Below, in pieces: positions 26,564-35,443 of a stretch of DNA of 64,000 nucleotides. The position numbers were made by a program, and so were the translations under genes. Origin of the DNA: DASZQL01 sp964391865 (GTDB lineage: Bacteria; Planctomycetota; Phycisphaerae; Phycisphaerales; UBA1924); assembly GCA_964391865.1 (NCBI GenBank), contig CAYMNQ010000003.1, positions 447,095 to 511,094 of the forward strand, in the 5' to 3' direction. Each line of letters begins with the position of its first letter. The stretch's first letter is position 1. Below the pieces are notes generated by a model. The model was not told where the DNA came from. It was given only the letters and a program-made list of their open reading frames with translations, and did not search any database.

Positions 26564-26703
26564 TCGCCTTCGTTCTGCGCGTTACTCCCGCATAACCCCC
26601 GTACTTCGCCGCCGGGACGCATCCGCCCGGCGCGGGAGTCGTACACTTCGTCGTGGATTCAAGCCGTACAGAACGGGGCGTCGTCGGGGGCGGGCGAAGG
26701 ATC

Positions 26704-27858
26704 ATGCGCTACCACTGGCACACGCCCTTGGCGATGTACGCCGGGTTCGTGCTGCTGGTGGGCGTGGGCGCGGTGAACAGCCAGAACAACCTGCTCTTTC
26801 TGCTGCTCGGACTCGCGATCGGCGGGCTGATGGTGTCGGGCGTGGTCAGCGGATCGGCGCTCATGCGGCTGCACGCGCGGCGCGAGCCGGTCGCGCCGGG
26901 TGTCGTCGGGCAACCGGTGCGCTTTGGCTACACGCTCACGTCGCGCAACCGATTCATCCCGGGCTTCGCGTTGATCGTCGAGGAATCCCGCGGAGGGGTC
27001 GGCGGCCTCCGGGACGCCACATGGCCCGGTGTGCTGCCCATCCCGCGCGCGTACGCGCCGCACCTGCCGCGGCGCGGGTCGGCGAGCGCCACCACAACCA
27101 TCATGCCCATGCGCCGGGGCGAGTTGCAGCTGGTCGGCGTGCGCGTGGTGACGCGCTTCCCCTTCGGGCTGGTTGAGAAATCGGTGACGTTCCCGCAGCA
27201 GCAGTCGGTGCTGGTGTACCCGCGGCTGGTGCCGCTCCGGCGGCGATCGCTCGAAGGGCTCTTCGCGGAGCATCACTTCAGCGGGCAGAGCCGGCGCGTC
27301 GGCTGGCGCAGTGAGGATTTCTACGGCTTGCGGGACTATGTGCCGGGCGACTCGCCGCGGCTCATCGCGTGGAAACCCACGGCGCGCACCGGCGAGGTCG
27401 TGGTGCGCGAGCACGCGGGCGGCAGCGCGCGGCGGGTGTGGATCGTGCTCAGCATCGCGCGCCGAGCGCCGGGCGTGCCGCCAGCCGCGACGGAATCGGC
27501 GGAAGAGGCGGCGATCTCGCTCGCCGCGAGTTTGGCGGATGAAGCGCTCCGCGCGGGCCTGAGCGTGGGCTTGTCGGCGCCGGGGCTTGGCGTGCTGATC
27601 CCCATCGGCGCGAACGCGCGGCAGCGGTCCGCGATTCTCGAAGCACTGGCGCGGCTGGATGTCTCCCGCGCGGCGAGCCAATCATCGTCGCCGCCGCGGT
27701 TCGGGCGCGTCGATACGGTCCTCGCGGTGCATGCCGGAGCGATCGATCCGAGCGCCGCGCCGCCCGGGGCGATGCATCTGTCGGGCGATGATCTGGACTC
27801 GATCGCCGAGCCGGGCGCGTTGACAACAGCAACGGCGGCGGCGGGGGGGAACCCCTGA
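26704..27858 (+). CDS. DUF58 domain membrane protein
   Basis: 384 aa. The start is the ATG at 26704 with AAGG just upstream; a GTG at 26653 would add 17 residues with no ribosome binding site. Two TM helices (PLAMYAGFVLLVGVGAV, LLFLLLGLAIGGLMVSGVV) are followed by an extracytoplasmic-type beta region. The DUF58 core is RSLEGLFAEHHFSGQSRRVGWRSEDFYGLRDYVPGDSPRLIAWKPTARTGEVVVREH. A C-terminal VWA-like remnant follows. The stop overlaps the next ATG (TGATG), so it is translationally coupled to the transglutaminase gene. DUF58-TgpA pairs are common, usually with a MoxR ATPase, which is not in this window. Confidence 0.88.
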   Translation: MRYHWHTPLAMYAGFVLLVGVGAVNSQNNLLFLLLGLAIGGLMVSGVVSGSALMRLHARREPVAPGVVGQPVRFGYTLTSRNRFIPGFALIVEESRGGVGGLRDATWPGVLPIPRAYAPHLPRRGSASATTTIMPMRRGELQLVGVRVVTRFPFGLVEKSVTFPQQQSVLVYPRLVPLRRRSLEGLFAEHHFSGQSRRVGWRSEDFYGLRDYVPGDSPRLIAWKPTARTGEVVVREHAGGSARRVWIVLSIARRAPGVPPAATESAEEAAISLAASLADEALRAGLSVGLSAPGLGVLIPIGANARQRSAILEALARLDVSRAASQSSSPPRFGRVDTVLAVHAGAIDPSAAPPGAMHLSGDDLDSIAEPGALTTATAAAGGNP

Positions 27859-30083
27859 TGTTCGCCCGCTCGTACCACCGCGTGCTGCACGCGCTCGTGA
27901 TGCTGGGCATCCTGTGCCACGGCACGGCGAACGAGGATTTCGCGTACGTCGTGCTCAGCGCCCCATTCGTCCTCGCGTCGTACTTCATCAACGCGGGCGG
28001 GCGATCGTCGCCCCTGCCGCAGTGGCTGGTGGGCGTGCTGCTGCTGGGCGCGACGGCGCACATGGGCTTCTCGTGGGTGGGCGACATCGAGAACACCGTC
28101 GGCATTCTCGCGCGCTACGTGATCATCCTCCAGATCGTGAAACTGTTCGACTGCCGATCGGCCCGCGACCGGGCGCAGGTGATGGGGCTGTCGTTCATGC
28201 TGGTGGTGGCGGCGATGCTGACCAGCGTGAAACTCGCCACGGGCGTGTGCATCCTCGCGTACATCGGCGTGCTGCCTCTCGCCGTCGCGGGGCATCAGGT
28301 GCTCTCGGGCGCGGAGCGTGCCGGGCGGCCGATCGCCCGCGATGAGCCGCCCCGCGGCCCGGCCCGGCCCGTCCGCGACCTCCGGCGCGTGGCCTTCAGC
28401 GCCATGCTCGGCGCGGTGGCCATCGGCGCGGTGGTCTTCATCATCGTGCCCCGCGGCGTGGGCGCGAACGTCCTCGGCGCCTACCAGCCCCCCACCATCG
28501 ATGCGAATGTCACGCGCTTCCGCGACAGCGTGCAGCTCGGGCAGGAGGGGTTCATCACCCAGTCGCAGCGCCCCGTGCTGACGATGAAGCTCACCACCTC
28601 TCACGACGCGGTGCGCCCCGGGCAGCCGATCCGCCTGCGCGGCTCGGTGCTCGACGGGTACGACCCGGTGTCCCGCAAGTGGGAGCGGCGCCTCACGCAG
28701 CAGACAGGCGCGTACCCGCTTGCCGAGGGGGACTTGCCCCCTCCCGCGACCATGCAGCACCGCGCGATGGTGCGGCTCGAAATCGAGCAGCTGCCCACCG
28801 AACGATCGCGCCGCGAATATCTCTTCTCGATGCTGAAGCCGGTCGGCTTCAGCTCGGAGGCCCGAGGACGGATCAATTGGAGTCGCTGGAACGACATCCT
28901 CATCGCGCGCCGCTCCGATCGGAACGAGTTGCTCACCGACGCCGCCGGGGCGCGCTCGTACACCGTCTACTGCGACCCGTACTATCGCCCGGCTGAAGGG
29001 GCCAAGCCCACGCCCATCCCCGCGCACCCCTTCGGCGATGGCCCGGTCCGTGATCTGGCACGCCAGATTGTCGATCGACGAAACCTCAGCGTGGGCGGCG
29101 AGGAGTGGGAGTACCGCAACAAGGAGCCCGTCGCGCGGGCGATCCGAGATTTCCTCCACGCCGAATATCGCTATAGCCTTTCGATGATCGCCCCCGCGCC
29201 GGGGCAAGACCCCATCGAGATGTTCTTGTTCCAGACGAAGGAGGGGCACTGCGAGTACTTCGCGGCGGCGATGACGGCGATGTGCCTGGGCCTCGATATC
29301 AACGCGCGCTACGTCACCGGTTACCTCGCCAGCGAGTTTGACCGCCAGACGGGCGTCTACACGGTGCGCGAGAGCGACGCGCACGCGTGGGTCGAGGTCG
29401 AGACGCAGCCCGGCATGTGGCGTGAGTTCGATCCCACGCCGCCGGACGATCTCGCTCTGGCGCACAACGACCGTCCGAGCCTCGGCGCGATGTGGATGCG
29501 GTTCCTCTCATCGATGGAGATCGCGTGGAGCCAGGGCGTCATTGCGTACGACCAAGATACTCAGGAGCAGGCGGTCGGGGCGCGGCGCGACCCCTTCGGG
29601 CTCTACGGCTGGATGGACCGCAGGCTTCGCGCGATGCAAGAAGCGCGCGGCAGCCCCTCGCGCACGCGCGATCTACTCGCGCTCGGGGCCGCGTGGGGTG
29701 CGGCGGTCCTGCTCGGCGGCGCGGGGTTGGCACTGCTGCTGACCACCCGCTGGGCGGTGCTCGATTCGCTCCGCGCCTTTCTCGCGGCGATCGGGCTGCG
29801 GACGCGCGGGCTCTTTTCACCGGGCGGCAGGGCGATGGCCGCCGCCGAGTTGCAGTACCAGCAGCTCTGGCGCGAGCTCGCGCGGCGGGGCTTCACGCGC
29901 TCGCCCGCCACCCCGGCGCTCGAGTTCGCGCGCTCGATGGCCGCCGCCGATCCCCAAGCGGCGGCGGTCACGGAGCGGGTCAGCTTGCTGTACTACCGGG
30001 CGCGATTCGCGCCCAGCGCGCCGAGCCTCGAAGAGATCGAGGCCGCAACTCGGCAGTTGAGCGAGTGGAAACGCTCGCGCTGA
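27858..30083 (+). CDS. TgpA-type membrane transglutaminase
   Basis: 741 aa from the ATG at 27858. The N terminus has five or six TM helices (about 1-200). The extracytoplasmic transglutaminase-like domain carries the full triad: Cys465 (KEGHCEYFAAAM), His509 (SDAHAWVEV) and Asp525 (REFDPTPP). One more TM (about 610-632, LLALGAAWGAAVLLGGAGLALLL) leads to a cytoplasmic DUF4129-like tail (LQYQQLWRELARRGFTRSPATPALEFAR). This is the full TgpA plan. The enzyme probably processes envelope proteins or peptides; the substrate is unknown. It is the second gene of a coupled pair with DUF58. Confidence 0.93.
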   Translation: MFARSYHRVLHALVMLGILCHGTANEDFAYVVLSAPFVLASYFINAGGRSSPLPQWLVGVLLLGATAHMGFSWVGDIENTVGILARYVIILQIVKLFDCRSARDRAQVMGLSFMLVVAAMLTSVKLATGVCILAYIGVLPLAVAGHQVLSGAERAGRPIARDEPPRGPARPVRDLRRVAFSAMLGAVAIGAVVFIIVPRGVGANVLGAYQPPTIDANVTRFRDSVQLGQEGFITQSQRPVLTMKLTTSHDAVRPGQPIRLRGSVLDGYDPVSRKWERRLTQQTGAYPLAEGDLPPPATMQHRAMVRLEIEQLPTERSRREYLFSMLKPVGFSSEARGRINWSRWNDILIARRSDRNELLTDAAGARSYTVYCDPYYRPAEGAKPTPIPAHPFGDGPVRDLARQIVDRRNLSVGGEEWEYRNKEPVARAIRDFLHAEYRYSLSMIAPAPGQDPIEMFLFQTKEGHCEYFAAAMTAMCLGLDINARYVTGYLASEFDRQTGVYTVRESDAHAWVEVETQPGMWREFDPTPPDDLALAHNDRPSLGAMWMRFLSSMEIAWSQGVIAYDQDTQEQAVGARRDPFGLYGWMDRRLRAMQEARGSPSRTRDLLALGAAWGAAVLLGGAGLALLLTTRWAVLDSLRAFLAAIGLRTRGLFSPGGRAMAAAELQYQQLWRELARRGFTRSPATPALEFARSMAAADPQAAAVTERVSLLYYRARFAPSAPSLEEIEAATRQLSEWKRSR

Positions 30084-30292
30084 GCGCACCGTTGTCCCCG
30101 CTCCTCGGACGTGCCCGTGTTATCGTCCCCCTGACTTTCGGCCCATCCCGGCGTGCCTGCCGCATCTACCGATTGGTGAGGGTCAAGACCGACCATCGAT
30201 CCGCGCGTGGCTCAAGCGCACCGGCGCACACGCCGAAATGCCCCGTATTCCGATCCGGCCCCACGAAGCGCCGCGACCGGGGGGAGGCCGCC

Positions 30293-31186
30293 GTGCCAGC
30301 GACACGATCAAGAACCGAGAACTGGAAGCAGAGCCTGCGCGAGATCCACGATCGTCGCGGCGCGCTCGAGATCACCCTGCCGCACCGCATCGAGCACACG
30401 CCGAGCGGGCCGGTGGCGTCGGACCAGCCCGGCGCGAACCTCATCTGGCGCGTCCGCATCGTCGGCATGACCGACAACGAGATCATCGTCGAGGAGCCGA
30501 TGGCCCTCGGACGCAGCATGCCCATCACCCGCGGCGCCAAGCTCGTGGGCATCATCGCCATCGGTCAGAACCGCTGGATGTTCGAGACCGAATGCCTCGG
30601 CACCGTGGAGTCAGCGTCGAATGGGTACATGCCCGTCCGCGCGCTGCGCCTGCGTATGCCGTCGGGTGTCGAACGCTGCCAGCGCCGGAACTTCTACCGT
30701 ATCTCGACGGTGGGTCTCTCGCTGCCGAAGGTCGATTGCCGCAAGCTGCTCGATCTCTCCAGCGCCGCGATCGCGGAGGCGGCGAACCGTGTGGCAATCC
30801 GCGATCTTGAGGAAGCGACCATCAGCGGCTTGCGCATCGCTCCCGTCGAGCCCATCCTGCCCGAAGCCGGTCCGCCCGTCGGGGCGGTGATGGTCAACGT
30901 CGGCGGCGGCGGCGTGGGTCTGATGTTTGAGCCCGACTGCTCGGGCGCCCTCGAAGCCGAGAAGCCCATGTTCTTCCAGGTCGATCTGCGCCCGCACATC
31001 CCCGCGCCGCTGTGCGTGACGGGCCGCATCAAGCACACGCACATCGACAGCGCCCAGCGCGTCTACGCCGGAATCGCGTTCGAGTTCGGGCACGACCCCC
31101 AGCACCAGAAGTTCATCGTCGACCAGTTCTGCCGATATGTGAGCATGGTGCAGAAGGAACAGTTCGATCAGCGCCAAGCGGCGTGA
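30293..31186 (+). CDS. PilZ / YcgR-like cyclic-di-GMP-binding protein
   Basis: 297 aa. The start is the GTG at 30293, chosen for the strong GGGGGAGG five bases upstream; longer open frames upstream are not protein-like. The N-terminal part (ALEITLPHRIE ... LVGIIAIGQNRWMFETEC) resembles the YcgR N-domain. The PilZ domain has RRNFYR (residues 131-136), the family RxxxR motif, and VNVGGGGVGL (about 201-210) in place of (D/N)xSxxG. About 65 residues separate the two motifs, more than usual. Proteins of this kind bind c-di-GMP and slow the flagellar motor. MotA, MotB and flagellin in the same window support that role, by inference. Confidence 0.85.
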   Translation: MPATRSRTENWKQSLREIHDRRGALEITLPHRIEHTPSGPVASDQPGANLIWRVRIVGMTDNEIIVEEPMALGRSMPITRGAKLVGIIAIGQNRWMFETECLGTVESASNGYMPVRALRLRMPSGVERCQRRNFYRISTVGLSLPKVDCRKLLDLSSAAIAEAANRVAIRDLEEATISGLRIAPVEPILPEAGPPVGAVMVNVGGGGVGLMFEPDCSGALEAEKPMFFQVDLRPHIPAPLCVTGRIKHTHIDSAQRVYAGIAFEFGHDPQHQKFIVDQFCRYVSMVQKEQFDQRQAA

Positions 31187-31252
31187 GCGGGTGCGGCTTC
31201 AAGCATCAGGGGAATTTTCGTATCATCCGACGACTGGAGCACTCCACGCCGG

Positions 31253-31690
31253 ATGAGCGATCAACCCGCCAAACCCATCGACCGTCCCATGCCCCCGCCC
31301 TCCGGGGTGCAGACCGGGCTCGCGCTCGATGTGCAGAACATCGATGAGTCCACCGACTTCTGGCGCGACCGCTTCGGCTTCGAGGTGATCGACCGTCGGC
31401 ACGCCGGGCTGATCACAGAGTCGCGCGATCTCGTCAGCCCCATCTTCCCCACCATGTTGCTTACGCTCCGCTCGTGCTTCCCGCGCCCGGTCCGCGGCTG
31501 CATGATGGGCGGCGTGCGCACCATCATGCTCGTCGTGCCCGACCTCGCCCGCTTTGCGCGCGAGCGCCTTCAGGGCGTACACTGGATTCATCCGCCGCCC
31601 GCCGACGGTAGTCCGGTCAGCGTTCTGAGTATGGAAGATCCGAATCGATACCGGCTTGAACTTCGGGATGGTCCTCGGGCAGGTTCCTGA
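31253..31690 (+). CDS. VOC (glyoxalase-fold) domain protein
   Basis: 145 aa from the ATG at 31253. A single VOC module: GLALDVQNIDESTDFWRDRFGFEVID at the start, a middle ML LTLRSC strand, a second half TIMLVVPDLARFARERL and a final strand VLSMEDPNRYRLEL with the typical Glu near the end. The metal or substrate cannot be told. Its last 74 bases overlap the end of the convergent lipoprotein gene. Confidence 0.8.
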   Translation: MSDQPAKPIDRPMPPPSGVQTGLALDVQNIDESTDFWRDRFGFEVIDRRHAGLITESRDLVSPIFPTMLLTLRSCFPRPVRGCMMGGVRTIMLVVPDLARFARERLQGVHWIHPPPADGSPVSVLSMEDPNRYRLELRDGPRAGS

Positions 31691-32534
31691 GGAACCGCTG
31701 CGAGCCCTGCAGGTTCAGGAAGTCGAGCGGGTTGGGGATCGAGTCCTTCCAGACGCGCGTAAGCGCGACGGGGTCGTCGATGATCCACACGCCGATATCA
31801 CCCCGGTTCGTGCGCAGCACCACCGGGTTCGTTCCCTTGTTGAGCTGCGACCGGTAGATGCTCTCGGTTGAGTAGACCTTCTCCGAGTCGCTGGTGCGGT
31901 CCTGCACCTCGACGCGCCCGCTGAGCGTTTCGAGATCGAACGCCGCCTGCGACCGGGGCGACACCTGGTAGTAGATGTTCGCGTCGACGGTCGTCAACGT
32001 CACCGGTTCGCTGATCGGCTTCGACGTGCGGAACTCGATCGGCCCGTCGCGGTTCACGATCCGCGTCGAGCCGGCGGTATCGACCGCGAGCACCACGCCG
32101 CCGCGGTTCGAGATGTCCAGCCCGTCGCAGCGGGGCATGATGATCCGCAGATTCACCAGATGATCGTCCGTGCCGGGTCGGAGCGTCGTGGTCTTCACCA
32201 TCACGATCGCGCGCCCGTTCTGCTCGACCTGCGTCGCCGACACGTCGACGGCGGAGTGCACCTCCGCCTGCTTGGCTTCATCGAAGAGCTCGTCGGCGTT
32301 GATCTTCGATTCGATGCGGGCGGCGTCGAGGCGCGGATCGACCCGCACCTCCACGTTGCCGCGGAAGTTCTCCACGCTCAGCGCGACCTGCGGCGAAGTG
32401 ATCGGCACTTCGACGATCGACAGGCGTTCCTGGGTCGCCCCGCAGCCGACCAGCGCGAGCGCCGCCCCAGCCAGCGCGAGCGCGGAGAGCGGGCGGGCGA
32501 TCATCGAACGAGCGGTGCGGGGCGGGATCGTCAT
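31617..32534 (-). CDS. Predicted lipoprotein with DUF4097-like beta repeat
   Basis: 305 aa from the ATG at 32534, with GAGGACC just upstream. The signal sequence (PLSALALAGAALALVGC) ends in a lipobox LVGC. The mature part has strand-rich repeats such as SVENFRGNVEVRVDP, LDISNRGGVVLAVDTAGSTRI, LETLSGRVEVQDR and LRTNRGDIGVWII, which resemble the DUF4097 putative-adhesin pattern. It converges on the VOC gene with a 74-base overlap in antisense. The role is unknown. Confidence 0.78.
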   Translation of the reverse strand: MTIPPRTARSMIARPLSALALAGAALALVGCGATQERLSIVEVPITSPQVALSVENFRGNVEVRVDPRLDAARIESKINADELFDEAKQAEVHSAVDVSATQVEQNGRAIVMVKTTTLRPGTDDHLVNLRIIMPRCDGLDISNRGGVVLAVDTAGSTRIVNRDGPIEFRTSKPISEPVTLTTVDANIYYQVSPRSQAAFDLETLSGRVEVQDRTSDSEKVYSTESIYRSQLNKGTNPVVLRTNRGDIGVWIIDDPVALTRVWKDSIPNPLDFLNLQGSQRFLRNLPEDHPEVQAGIDSDLPYSER

Positions 32535-32774
32535 GCGGTCCTCGGCGGGTGGGAAGGTCGGGAAGCGGGGGACGGACGGGAACACTCTACCTATCGGCCC
32601 TTCGCCGGGTGGGCTTGGATGGAAACACGCTTGATGCCCCTTCAGCGTGCGAGGCTATTCCCCGCCCGCGAAGCGAGCGCGATAGTTGCGAGGCGTGCAG
32701 CGTCTGGTTAGAGGCCATCGATGCCTGCAAGCCCATGAAACAGGCGACCGAACCACGCGCATACACTACGACGC

Positions 32775-34505
32775 ATGACTCTTGCCAATTGTTCGATCCG
32801 CGCGCTCCGCATCGGATTACTCGCCGCAGGGTGCTTGGGTACCGCCGCCCACGCCGCCCCGCTCACCTTCGAAGTCACGCTCGACGCCGCTGTGGCGGAG
32901 CAACCCGCCGCCGGCGCGACCGGACGACTGGTGGTGTACCTCATCGCGCCGACGTCCAAGCTGCCCCGTGCCGCGCAACCTTCGAGCGGCCCGTTCTTTG
33001 AAGACCCGCAGCCCATGTTCGGCGTGGACGTGCTCGCCTCGGGGCTCGTGACGGGTGCCGACGCCAAAGTCATCGTCAACGATCGCGCGACGAGTTTCCC
33101 CGTCGCACCAAGCAAACTCCCGCCCGGCACCTACCGCGCCCAGGCGGTGCTCGACCGCTTCCACCTCGACAGCGAATGGCGGCGGGAACCGGGCAACTAC
33201 TTCTCCGACATCGTGACCTTCACGATTCCCGAGGGCAACGAGCCGCTGAATGTCGCGCTGGCGCTGACGAAGAAGACCGAACCGCCGAAGGCATCGCGCG
33301 TACCCGGCATCGGCGGCGATGAAAAGAACCTCGGCGGCGGCGGCGCGGAAGTCTTCGAAGTCCGCTCCGAACTCCTTTCGCGCTTTCACGGGCGCGATGT
33401 GATGCTCCGCGCGGGGGTCATCACGCCCAATTCGCCGCCCGACCCGCAGAATCCGGAGCGGAAGTTCCCCGCCGTCTACATCATCCCCGGCTTCGGCGGC
33501 AATGAGCGTGAAGCGCTCGGGCGCGTCCGTGCCCGCGCCGAGGGGCAGATGTCCACGCCCACGCGTGTCGAACTCTCGCGCCATTCCTTCGAGATCGTCC
33601 TCGGCCCGGAGTCGGGCAACGGGCACACGCTCTTCGCCGACTCCGACAACAACGGCCCGTGGGGCGAGGCGCTCGTCACCGAACTCATCCCAGCGCTCGA
33701 AGCGAAGTACCCGCTCATCCGTGAGCCTTCCGCGCGATTTGTCACGGGGCACTCCTCCGGCGGGTGGTCGTCGCTGTGGCTGCAGCTCAACTACCCCGAG
33801 ACGTTCGGCGGGTGCTGGTCCAGCGCGCCGGACCCCGTCGATTTCCGCCGATTCCAGCTCGTCGATCTCTACGCCGACGCGAATTTCTACGTCAAGCCCG
33901 ATTCAGCAGACGACACCTCCAGCTACCGCGGCGAGGGCGGCGAGAACAAGATGACCATCCGTCAGGAGAACCTGATGGAGGAAGTCCTCGGCCCGGGCAA
34001 CTCTTCCGCGCAACAGTGGGATTCGTGGTTCGCCGCCTTCGGCCCGTGCGAGCCGGTGCTGCCGTCGCCCAACGCGCCGAGCGCGCGCCGGCGTGCCGCG
34101 CCGCTGTTCGACCCCAAGACCGGCGCGATCGAGCCGATGATCGCTCAGCACTTCCGCCGCTACGACATCGCCGACCTGCTGCGCAAAGACCCGCAAAAAT
34201 ATGGCCCGATCTTCCGCGAGAAGATCCGCCTGCTTGTCGGCTCGGCGGACAGTTTCTATCTCAACGAAGCGGTCGTGATGCTGCAGGAGTCGCTCAACAG
34301 CGCGTATCCGCAGGTGACGATGGAAGTGCTGCCGGGGTACATCAAGGTGATCGAGGGCGCCGACCACGGCACGCTCATGGGCACACCCGAACGCCGCGCG
34401 TTCACCAAGGAAATGCTCGACGAATTCCGAAAAGCGGGGCACATCCCGCCGGCGAAGGAAGAACCTTTGACGCCGGATAGAGTGTTGCCGCCGGGGCATC
34501 CGTAA
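32775..34505 (+). CDS. Secreted alpha/beta-hydrolase (esterase D-like)
   Basis: 576 aa from the ATG at 32775. A signal peptide (IGLLAAGCLGTAAHAA) is followed by a beta-rich N-terminal domain (about 30-170), then a hydrolase domain. PAVYIIPGFGGNE precedes the nucleophile elbow GHSSGGWSSLWL (about residue 328), and GADHGTLM near the C terminus supplies the likely His. This matches the putative esterase (EstD/Fes-like) family. A small-molecule ester or siderophore-type substrate is possible. The gene stands alone. Confidence 0.82.
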   Translation: MTLANCSIRALRIGLLAAGCLGTAAHAAPLTFEVTLDAAVAEQPAAGATGRLVVYLIAPTSKLPRAAQPSSGPFFEDPQPMFGVDVLASGLVTGADAKVIVNDRATSFPVAPSKLPPGTYRAQAVLDRFHLDSEWRREPGNYFSDIVTFTIPEGNEPLNVALALTKKTEPPKASRVPGIGGDEKNLGGGGAEVFEVRSELLSRFHGRDVMLRAGVITPNSPPDPQNPERKFPAVYIIPGFGGNEREALGRVRARAEGQMSTPTRVELSRHSFEIVLGPESGNGHTLFADSDNNGPWGEALVTELIPALEAKYPLIREPSARFVTGHSSGGWSSLWLQLNYPETFGGCWSSAPDPVDFRRFQLVDLYADANFYVKPDSADDTSSYRGEGGENKMTIRQENLMEEVLGPGNSSAQQWDSWFAAFGPCEPVLPSPNAPSARRRAAPLFDPKTGAIEPMIAQHFRRYDIADLLRKDPQKYGPIFREKIRLLVGSADSFYLNEAVVMLQESLNSAYPQVTMEVLPGYIKVIEGADHGTLMGTPERRAFTKEMLDEFRKAGHIPPAKEEPLTPDRVLPPGHP

Positions 34506-34634
34506 GGGCTTTGAGTTTGGAGTTTTGAGTTGGGAGCCGAGCATCAGACTCGAAACCCGAAACCCGAGAGAATCGCTCACTCAGTCGTCCTTCCCCGATC
34601 GGCTCACAGCTCCAAACTCAGGACTCAACACTTC
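34506..34634. repeat. Word-repeat block between esterase and DinB-like genes
   Basis: GGGCTTTGAGTTTGGAGTTT (34507-34530) faces CACAGCTCCAAACTCAGGAC (about 34606-34625), a rough inverted pair. Tandem CGAAACCCGAAACCCGAG lies between them. The composition matches the block upstream of maf. No gene is supported. Confidence 0.55.
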
Positions 34635-35156
34635 ATGACCCGCCAACACCTTCTCGCTGAACTGATCGCCGCCAATCCCGCGCTGCTCGGGCGGTACCTC
34701 AAGGGCTTCGACCAGTCGAACCACACGAAGCAGGCACCGGGCCTGCCGAACCATGTCGCGTGGTCGCTCGGGCACTGCGCGCTGACGATGCACCGCGTCG
34801 CGGAGAAGCTCGACGGCAAACCTCTGCCCGACGCCGATTTCATTGACAAATCGCAGTCGGGCGATGCGCGCCGCTTCGGCGCGGAATCGGTCGCGTTCGG
34901 CTCAACCCCGACGGACGACCCCGCGAAGTACCCGTCGTTCGATCGATGCGAGCAGATTTTCCGGTCGGCGTGCGACCGGTTGATCGCCGCCGCGCGGACC
35001 GCGACCGATGTGCAGCTCGATCAAAAGGTGCCGTGGGGCTCGGCCGAGTCGCCGCTCGATCTTCTCGTGGCGCGGATGTCATTCCACAACGGCATGCACA
35101 CGGGCCAGATCGCCGACCTCCGCCGGGCGCTGGGGATGGGGTCGATCTTCGCGTAG
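34635..35156 (+). CDS. DinB-like four-helix protein
   Basis: 173 aa from the ATG at 34635. It has the DinB/YfiT-like pattern: an N-terminal helix (QHLLAELIAANPALLGRYLKGF), NHVAWSLGHCALTMHRVAE with the first metal-type His, and a C-terminal SFHNGMHTGQIADLRRALGM with two further His. These three His positions are the family metal site. DinB-fold proteins include thiol-dependent transferases; the substrate here is unknown. The upstream frame is word-repeat DNA, so I take the internal ATG. Confidence 0.8.
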   Translation: MTRQHLLAELIAANPALLGRYLKGFDQSNHTKQAPGLPNHVAWSLGHCALTMHRVAEKLDGKPLPDADFIDKSQSGDARRFGAESVAFGSTPTDDPAKYPSFDRCEQIFRSACDRLIAAARTATDVQLDQKVPWGSAESPLDLLVARMSFHNGMHTGQIADLRRALGMGSIFA

Positions 35157-35443
35157 AGAAGTCGGAAGGGCGGAAGTCGGATGACTTGGACCAGCAATCC
35201 TCGGGCTCAAGACTCAGTCATCCGCCGGCCCTTGCACCCGCACATTCCCCTGCCAAGCCCCGGCAACTTGTCAGAATCGGCTCCGGTCGCCACTATGTCC
35301 GCCCTGACCCCGTTTCGGCCGCTTCATCCGTGGTCGGGTGGGGGTTCGGGATCGCGCGCCGGCGTCCGGCCGGCGCGGAGTCTCATGCTCAAGACTCAGG
35401 TCTCGCGTCTGCACGTCTCTCACGGCTCATGGAAACCCACCGT
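35157..35443. other. Intergenic region upstream of the pyrophosphatase gene
   Basis: 287 bases including a short GTCGGAAGGGCGGAAGTCGG repeat at 35159-35180. The hppA frame is open throughout, but its translation here is not protein-like. The hppA promoter should lie here; no clear motif was seen. Confidence 0.45.

Noticed and set aside
34946..35443. Longer N terminus for the pyrophosphatase
   Set aside because: The upstream frame overlaps the DinB-like gene and encodes word-repeat sequence. The signal-like helix starts at 35444.
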